From an uncultured Actinomycetes bacterium (GTDB lineage: Bacteria > Actinomycetota > Actinomycetes > Nanopelagicales > Nanopelagicaceae), in NCBI GenBank assembly GCA_903922745.1, contig CAIXVA010000031.1:1-21966 (forward strand): 21,966 nt of DNA. Reading direction: 5' to 3'. A program made the translations under genes and the position numbers. This document shows positions 16,964 through 21,966 of the stretch, in pieces. Position 1 is the first letter of the stretch. Every line of letters begins with the position of its first letter. The notes under the pieces were generated by a model. It did not search any database, was not told where the DNA came from, and saw nothing but the letters and a program-made list of their open reading frames with translations.

Positions 16964-18325
16964 TTGTCTACACCACAAATTGCAATAAATGACATCGGAT
17001 CAGCTGAAGATTTTCTAGCAGCAATCGAAGGCACAATCAGAAATTTCAATGATGGCGACCTAGTTTCAGGTGCTGTTGTTCAAGTTGGACGCGAAGAAGT
17101 ACTTGTTGATATCGGATACAAGACCGAAGGCGTTATTCCAGCTCGCGAACTTTCAATTCGCCACGATGCAGATCCAAACTCAATCGTTAAAGTCGGTGAG
17201 ATTATTGAAGCTCTCGTTCTTCAGAAAGAAGACAAAGAGGGTCGCCTGATTCTTTCCAAGAAGCGCGCACAGTACGAACGCGCATGGGGAGACATCGAAG
17301 GCAAGAAGGAGCGCGACGAGGTTGTCGTCGGAACTGTTATTGAAGTTGTTAAGGGCGGACTTATCGTGGACATCGGTCTACGTGGCTTCCTTCCAGCATC
17401 ACTTGTTGAAATGCGTCGCGTTCGCGATCTGACTCCATACATTGGCAAGCAGGTTGAAGCACGCATCATCGAGCTTGATAAGAATCGCAACAACGTTGTT
17501 CTTTCACGTCGTGCATTCCTAGAGCAGACACAATCAGAATCACGCACAACATTCCTGAACCAGCTGCAAAAGGGCCAGGTTCGCACAGGTGTTGTTTCAT
17601 CAATCGTTAACTTCGGTGCATTCGTTGACCTTGGTGGCGTAGATGGTTTGGTTCACGTTTCAGAGCTTTCATGGAAGCACATCGATCACCCAGGTGAAGT
17701 TGTTGAAGTTGGCGACGAGGTAACTGTTGAAGTTCTCGAAGTTGATTTCGAACGCGAGCGTGTCTCACTTTCACTGAAGGCTACACAAGAAGATCCATGG
17801 CAGGCATTTGCTCGCACACACACAATCAATCAGGTTGTTCCAGGTGTTGTGACAAAGCTAGTTCCATTCGGAGCATTCATTCGTGTTCACGAGGGTATTG
17901 AAGGCCTAGTTCACATTTCAGAGTTGGCAGAACGCCACGTTGAAATTCCAGAGCAGGTTGTTCAGGTTGATGATGAGTTGTTCGTAAAGATCATCGACAT
18001 CGACCTAGAGCGTCGTCGTATTTCACTATCACTCAAGCAAGCTAATGAAGGTCACGAGATTGAGATCGAAGCATTTGATCCAACTCAGTACGGAATGGCT
18101 GCACGTTATGATGCAGAAGGAAACTTCATTTACCCTGAAGGTTTCGATTCTGACTCACAAGAGTGGAAGCCAGGATATGAAACACAGCGCGAAGAGTGGG
18201 AAAAGCAGTACGCCCAAGCGCAAGAGCGTTTCATGGCACACAAGAAGCAGAAGTCTGAAGCAAAGGTTGCTGATGCAGCCGCTGCTCCGGCTGAAGGCGC
18301 AGAAGAAGTTGTTGCTGCCGAATAA
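16964..18325 (+). CDS. rpsA: 30S ribosomal protein S1
   Basis: Binds mRNA on the small ribosomal subunit. It has 453 residues with four S1 (OB-fold) repeats at roughly 31-101, 119-183, 204-272 and 289-358, the number usual in actinobacteria rather than the six of E. coli. Repeats three and four end in SLSLKATQEDPW and SLSLKQANEGH. The C-terminal 90 residues are acidic and low in complexity, ending in an Ala/Glu-rich tail. The start is a TTG at 16964: the translated N-terminus STPQIAINDIGSAEDFL matches actinobacterial S1 proteins as I know them, GGAG lies five bases upstream, and no ATG or GTG fits better. A large terminator follows, so it is probably transcribed alone. Confidence 0.96.
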   Translation: MSTPQIAINDIGSAEDFLAAIEGTIRNFNDGDLVSGAVVQVGREEVLVDIGYKTEGVIPARELSIRHDADPNSIVKVGEIIEALVLQKEDKEGRLILSKKRAQYERAWGDIEGKKERDEVVVGTVIEVVKGGLIVDIGLRGFLPASLVEMRRVRDLTPYIGKQVEARIIELDKNRNNVVLSRRAFLEQTQSESRTTFLNQLQKGQVRTGVVSSIVNFGAFVDLGGVDGLVHVSELSWKHIDHPGEVVEVGDEVTVEVLEVDFERERVSLSLKATQEDPWQAFARTHTINQVVPGVVTKLVPFGAFIRVHEGIEGLVHISELAERHVEIPEQVVQVDDELFVKIIDIDLERRRISLSLKQANEGHEIEIEAFDPTQYGMAARYDAEGNFIYPEGFDSDSQEWKPGYETQREEWEKQYAQAQERFMAHKKQKSEAKVADAAAAPAEGAEEVVAAE

Positions 18326-18340
18326 GTAGAAAGACTTCTT

Positions 18341-18417
18341 AAAAGGGAGTCCAGCTTGAAGTCGCGAGAAAAACGTTAGACCCTCGCTAACTTCAACTGG
18401 ACTCCCTTTTATTTATT
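18341..18417 (+). terminator. Long Rho-independent terminator after rpsA
   Basis: The left arm AAAAGGGAGTCCAG (18341-18354) pairs perfectly with 18397-18410. After a bulged C, TTGAAGT (18356-18362) pairs with ACTTCAA (18390-18396), and inside that GCGAG (18364-18368) pairs with CTCGC (18383-18387). The stem totals about 26 pairs and ends in TTTTATTTATT. A stem this long is unusual for a simple terminator. Confidence 0.85.
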
Positions 18418-18469
18418 GCGGACCCTTTCTTGCATCTACTGAATTCCCTCGTTCGAACTGAAGGGAAGG

Positions 18470-18475
18470 TAGAGT
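18470..18475 (+). promoter_or_regulatory. Candidate -10 box of leaderless coaE promoter
   Basis: TAGAGT is followed by six bases (TGGCAT) and the coaE ATG. The only ribosome-like sequence, AGGGAAGG, is too far upstream (11 or more bases) to be ideal. It lies 60 bases after the rpsA terminator, so coaE needs its own promoter. Confidence 0.5.
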
Positions 18476-18481
18476 TGGCAT

Positions 18482-19069
18482 ATGCGGGTAATTGGGTTGA
18501 CTGGGGGCATTGGTTGCGGCAAGTCACTTGCGGCGCAGTACTTTGCTGAACTCGGTGCGCTGGTGATTGATGCGGATCAGTTGGCACGGGCTGCGATAGA
18601 GCGGGGCTCAGATGGCTTTGATGAAGTTGTGGCAATTTTTGGTGACGGAGTATTGAAAGATGGAAATATTGATCGCAGAGCTTTGGGTGAGCTGATATTT
18701 AAAGATCCAACCGCTAAGGCGAAGTTAGAAAGTATTGTGCATCCCTTTGTTCGAAGAGAGTTTGAAGAGGCAGTTGCAACGCTAAAAGGTGATCAAGTTT
18801 TGGTGTACGAAATCCCTTTGCTTGTTGAAACTAAATCTCATGAAAGATTTGATGTTGTGATAACTGTGGAATCTGAAATGGAAAATCGTGTTGCGCGCCT
18901 GCGGGGCAGGGGCATGCACATTTCCGAGATCGAAGGCCGTATCGCGGCGCAGGCCACTCGTGAACAACGCATAGAGATCGCTGATTTCCTCATAGAAAAT
19001 GATGGAACCGAAGATGAGCTGCTCCGACAGGTCGAAAACATTTGGGATAGCCTCCACGATAATAATTAA
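18482..19069 (+). CDS. coaE: Dephospho-CoA kinase
   Basis: Phosphorylates the 3'-hydroxyl of dephospho-CoA with ATP, the last step of coenzyme A synthesis, in the cytoplasm. The protein has 195 residues. The P-loop GGIGCGKS lies at 8-15, the substrate-binding DADQLAR at about 31-37, HPFVRREFE around 87, and the lid-type segment YEIPLLVE follows. The TREQRIEIADFLIENDGT block near the C-terminus is typical. Many actinobacterial CoaE proteins, such as that of Mycobacterium tuberculosis, carry an extra C-terminal UPF0157 domain; this one ends at the kinase core. The stop is 13 bases before uvrB. The rpsA-coaE-uvrB-uvrA order is common in actinobacteria. Confidence 0.95.
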   Translation: MRVIGLTGGIGCGKSLAAQYFAELGALVIDADQLARAAIERGSDGFDEVVAIFGDGVLKDGNIDRRALGELIFKDPTAKAKLESIVHPFVRREFEEAVATLKGDQVLVYEIPLLVETKSHERFDVVITVESEMENRVARLRGRGMHISEIEGRIAAQATREQRIEIADFLIENDGTEDELLRQVENIWDSLHDNN

Positions 19070-19070
19070 G

Positions 19071-19076
19071 TAGGCT
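19071..19076 (+). promoter_or_regulatory. Candidate -10 box of leaderless uvrB promoter
   Basis: TAGGCT begins one base after the coaE stop codon and is followed by six bases (TATCAA) and the uvrB ATG. The gap contains no Shine-Dalgarno sequence. No LexA-type operator is seen nearby. Confidence 0.5.
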
Positions 19077-19082
19077 TATCAA

Positions 19083-21164
19083 ATGCGCCCAATATCTGAT
19101 CTACAACGCAGAGTTGAGCCTTTTCAGGTAATTAGTGACTATGTCCCGGCTGGAGATCAGCCTGCTGCCATTGCTGAGATTACTAAGCGAATTAATGCTG
19201 GAGAAAAAGATGTAGTTCTTCTCGGTGCTACCGGTACAGGAAAATCTGCAACGACTGCGTGGTTGATCGAACAACTACAGCGTCCAACTTTGGTTCTTGC
19301 ACCTAATAAGACTCTAGCCGCCCAATTGGCAAATGAGTTCCGAGAGCTACTGCCTAACAATGCGGTCGAATACTTTGTCTCTTATTACGACTACTACCAA
19401 CCCGAAGCATATGTACCGCAGACAGATACATTTATCGAAAAGGACTCCAGTGTCAACGAAGAAGTTGAACGCTTACGTCACTCAGCTACCAACTCACTTT
19501 TGACCAGACGCGATGTCATAGTCGTGGCAACTGTTTCTTGTATTTATGGACTGGGCACGCCACAGGAGTATGTGGATCGCATGGTGCGCCTGCGCGTTGG
19601 TGAAGAAATCGAACGCAACGCGTTGCTTCGCAGATTTGTGGATGTTCAATATAAACGTAATGACATGGCTTTTGAGCGTGGAACATTTCGTGTTCGCGGA
19701 GACACCATCGAAATCATTCCTATGTATGAAGAGCTTGCGATTCGAATTGAAATGTTTGGGGATGAGATTGAGAAGCTGACGACCCTTCATCCGCTTACGG
19801 GGGAGATCATTAGAGAAGAAGAAGAGATCTTCATTTTCCCAGCCACACACTATGCCGCAGGTCCTGAAACCATGAAGCGCGCAATCGGTGATATTCAGGA
19901 TGAATTGCAAGTTCAATTGAACCTGTTTGAAAAGCAGGGAAAGTTACTGGAAGCTCAACGCCTTCGAATGCGAACAACGTTTGATATTGAGATGATGGAA
20001 CAAATTGGATTTTGTAGCGGTATTGAAAACTATTCACGTCATCTAGATGATCGTGCAGCTGGATCTGCTCCGCACTGCCTGCTTGATTATTTCCCTGAAG
20101 ATTTCTTGGTAGTTATCGATGAAAGCCATGTAACGGTCCCGCAGCTCGGCGCAATGTTTGAAGGAGATGCTTCTCGCAAACGCACCTTGGTAGAGCATGG
20201 ATTTCGTTTGCCTAGTGCCCTTGATAATCGCCCGCTTAAGTTTCCGGAATTCTCTGAACGAACCGGACAAACTCTCTATCTTTCGGCAACACCCGGTAAG
20301 TATGAGATGGCCAAGGTCAATGGCGATGTTGTAGAACAAGTTATTCGTCCAACAGGCTTGGTTGATCCACAGATTGTGATTAAGCCAATTAAAGGCCAGA
20401 TTGATGATCTACTCAATGAGATCAATATTCGTGCTGCAAAAAATGAACGTGTTTTAGTTACTACATTAACCAAGAAGATGTCAGAGGATTTAACAGATTA
20501 TCTTCAAGAGCGTGGGGTCAATGTTCGCTACTTGCACTCTGAGGTGGATACCTTGCGCCGAGTTGAATTACTTCGTGAGCTTCGCACAGGTGATTACGAT
20601 GTCTTGATTGGTATCAACTTACTGCGTGAAGGTCTGGATCTTCCTGAAGTCTCACTGGTTGCTATTTTGGATGCAGATAAAGAGGGCTTCCTTCGTTCCT
20701 CAACATCGTTGATTCAAACTATTGGACGTGCTGCCCGTAACGTTTCGGGTGAGGTCCATATGTATGCAGACCGGATTACCGATTCAATGGCCAAAGCAAT
20801 TGATGAAACAAACAGACGTCGTGCAAAGCAGGTTGCCTATAACCTTGAACGTGGTGTGGATCCACAGCCATTGCGCAAAAAGATTGCCGATATTACCGAT
20901 CTGATTAATCGCGAGAGTGAAGATACCGAGGAGCTTTTGTCCCATGAGAAGGGTGGAGCGAAGAAAATTGGCGCATCAGCCGGTATTTACGATAAATCCT
21001 CCGTCTCTTTGCCGCGCAAGGATCTGATCGCGTTGATAGGCTCGCTCACCGATCAGATGCGAAATGCGGCATCTGAACTTCAATTTGAGGTTGCTGCGCG
21101 TTTGCGTGATGAAATCAAGATATTGAAGAAAGAGTTACGAATGATGGAAGAGGCCGGGGTTTGA
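19083..21164 (+). CDS. uvrB: Excinuclease ABC subunit B
   Basis: Damage-verifying helicase-like subunit of nucleotide excision repair. UvrA loads it on DNA and it then recruits UvrC. The protein has 693 residues, normal length. Walker A GATGTGKS lies at 48-55. The beta-hairpin region that clamps DNA has [20 protein letters not shown] at about 100-120. Helicase motif II is DESH at 346-349. Later helicase motifs include [23 protein letters not shown] and QTIGRAARN. The C-terminal UVR domain (about 655-690, [15 protein letters not shown]) is the UvrC-binding part. ATG 19083 gives the expected N-terminus. The last four bases overlap the proposed uvrA start, so uvrB and uvrA probably form one operon. 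Confidence 0.97.
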   Translation: MRPISDLQRRVEPFQVISDYVPAGDQPAAIAEITKRINAGEKDVVLLGATGTGKSATTAWLIEQLQRPTLVLAPNKTLAAQLANEFRELLPNNAVEYFVSYYDYYQPEAYVPQTDTFIEKDSSVNEEVERLRHSATNSLLTRRDVIVVATVSCIYGLGTPQEYVDRMVRLRVGEEIERNALLRRFVDVQYKRNDMAFERGTFRVRGDTIEIIPMYEELAIRIEMFGDEIEKLTTLHPLTGEIIREEEEIFIFPATHYAAGPETMKRAIGDIQDELQVQLNLFEKQGKLLEAQRLRMRTTFDIEMMEQIGFCSGIENYSRHLDDRAAGSAPHCLLDYFPEDFLVVIDESHVTVPQLGAMFEGDASRKRTLVEHGFRLPSALDNRPLKFPEFSERTGQTLYLSATPGKYEMAKVNGDVVEQVIRPTGLVDPQIVIKPIKGQIDDLLNEINIRAAKNERVLVTTLTKKMSEDLTDYLQERGVNVRYLHSEVDTLRRVELLRELRTGDYDVLIGINLLREGLDLPEVSLVAILDADKEGFLRSSTSLIQTIGRAARNVSGEVHMYADRITDSMAKAIDETNRRRAKQVAYNLERGVDPQPLRKKIADITDLINRESEDTEELLSHEKGGAKKIGASAGIYDKSSVSLPRKDLIALIGSLTDQMRNAASELQFEVAARLRDEIKILKKELRMMEEAGV

Positions 21165-21966
21165 GTATCGATAAGTTGGTTGTACGCGGAGCACGCGAGC
21201 ACAATCTAAAGAATGTTTCGATCGAACTTCCGCGCGATGCGTTAGTCGTATTCACTGGCCTTTCGGGTTCTGGAAAATCTTCCTTAGCCTTCGACACTAT
21301 CTTCGCCGAGGGTCAACGTCGTTACGTTGAATCTCTGTCGGCATATGCCCGCCAATTCCTGGGCCAAATGGATAAGCCAGATGTCGATTTCATCGAAGGT
21401 TTATCACCGGCAGTTTCAATCGATCAGAAATCTACCAACCGAAACCCACGATCCACTGTCGGAACAATTACTGAAGTTTATGACTACCTGCGTCTCTTAT
21501 TCGCTCGCGCCGGACGTCCACATTGTCCGAACTGTGGCAAAGCAGTTACTCGCCAATCACCTCAACAAATTGTTGATCAGATCATGGAGCTTCCACCAAC
21601 AACCAAGTTTCAGGTATTAGCTCCAGTTATTCGCGCACGTAAAGGTGAATTTGTTGAACTCTTTACCGATCTGATCACTCAAGGCTATTCACGGGCCCGT
21701 ATCGATGGTGAAGTGGTTGCCCTCTCTGATGCCCCAAAGCTTAAAAAACAAGAGAAGCACACCATTGAAGTTGTCATTGATCGACTGACTGCAAAGGCAG
21801 AAAGCAAAACACGTCTTACAGATTCAATTGAAACTGCGCTGCGTCTGTCTTCTGGAATCGTTATATTAGACTTTGTTGACGCCAAGGGCGCAGATAAAGA
21901 ACGTACCTATAGTGAGCATCTAGCTTGCCACGATTGTGAACTCTCTTTTGAAGAGTTAGAGCCACG
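21161..21966 (+). CDS. uvrA: Excinuclease ABC subunit A, 3'-truncated by window edge
   Basis: Damage-recognition ATPase of nucleotide excision repair. The first 268 residues of a protein of about 950 are visible, open to the right edge. [15 protein letters not shown] and Walker A GLSGSGKS (33-40) start the first ATPase domain, followed by [21 protein letters not shown] first zinc finger begins CPNC (C122, C125) and closes with CHDC (C256, C259), with the UvrB-binding and insertion region between. The TTG at 21161 is chosen because it gives a family-like N-terminus; it overlaps the uvrB stop as TTGA. No ATG lies nearby, and the upstream ribosome site is weak (GGCCGGGG), fitting coupled translation from uvrB. 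Confidence 0.95.
   Translation, partial: MSIDKLVVRGAREHNLKNVSIELPRDALVVFTGLSGSGKSSLAFDTIFAEGQRRYVESLSAYARQFLGQMDKPDVDFIEGLSPAVSIDQKSTNRNPRSTVGTITEVYDYLRLLFARAGRPHCPNCGKAVTRQSPQQIVDQIMELPPTTKFQVLAPVIRARKGEFVELFTDLITQGYSRARIDGEVVALSDAPKLKKQEKHTIEVVIDRLTAKAESKTRLTDSIETALRLSSGIVILDFVDAKGADKERTYSEHLACHDCELSFEELEP

Noticed and set aside
16888..16992. 34-codon upstream ORF (ATG 16888) overlapping the rpsA start
   Set aside because: No ribosome site, no TANNNT at the right spacing and no recognisable peptide; the rpsA transcript may begin downstream of it.
18451..18458. GTTCGAAC palindrome upstream of coaE as a LexA/SOS box
   Set aside because: The actinobacterial SOS box has CGAAC and GTTCG half-sites separated by four bases in the opposite order. 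This is a bare 8-base palindrome, and the downstream gene is coaE, not a repair gene.
1..21966. Mobile elements, CRISPR arrays, toxin-antitoxin or defence genes
   Set aside because: Every sizeable open stretch is accounted for by core genes; no transposase, tandem spaced repeats or phage-like proteins were seen on either strand.

Overview
This window is a compact stretch of core chromosome from an actinobacterium. The base composition is moderate (mid-40s % G+C by eye), unusually low for the phylum. Together with very short or absent intergenic gaps, this suggests a small streamlined lineage such as the freshwater acI/Nanopelagicales group. That assignment is inference from gene content, gene order and protein sequence style, not a database match. 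Actinobacterial markers are an ANTAR-type response regulator beside pyk, a four-S1-domain RpsA whose N-terminus is of the actinobacterial type, a PolA with Tyr in the O-helix, and several starts that look leaderless.

Layout, left to right: the 3' nine-tenths of gltB, then gltD (NADPH glutamate synthase); pyk; one tRNA gene; pdtaR (ANTAR response regulator); a five-gene branched-chain amino acid ABC transporter, livK-livH-livM-livG-livF; a hotdog thioesterase on the minus strand; polA; an MFS transporter on the minus strand; rpsA; coaE; uvrB; and the first third of uvrA, cut by the right edge. The themes are nitrogen assimilation and amino acid uptake (gltBD, liv), central carbon and CoA metabolism (pyk, coaE), translation (tRNA, rpsA) and DNA replication and repair (polA, uvrB, uvrA).

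I saw no insertion sequence, prophage, CRISPR array, toxin-antitoxin or defence locus, and no stretch over 300 bases without a gene. I do not see a new multi-gene system. The most interesting signals are small: (1) a recurrent TANNNT hexamer exactly six bases before the ATG of pyk, the thioesterase, polA, coaE and uvrB, implying leaderless transcripts; (2) a tRNA with a Leu-type CAA anticodon but a short, class I variable loop; (3) regulatory DNA around livK, namely a 12-base palindrome in its leader, an 11-base repeat on both sides and a perfect 14-bp hairpin after it, combined with exclusive AAG use for lysine in livK.
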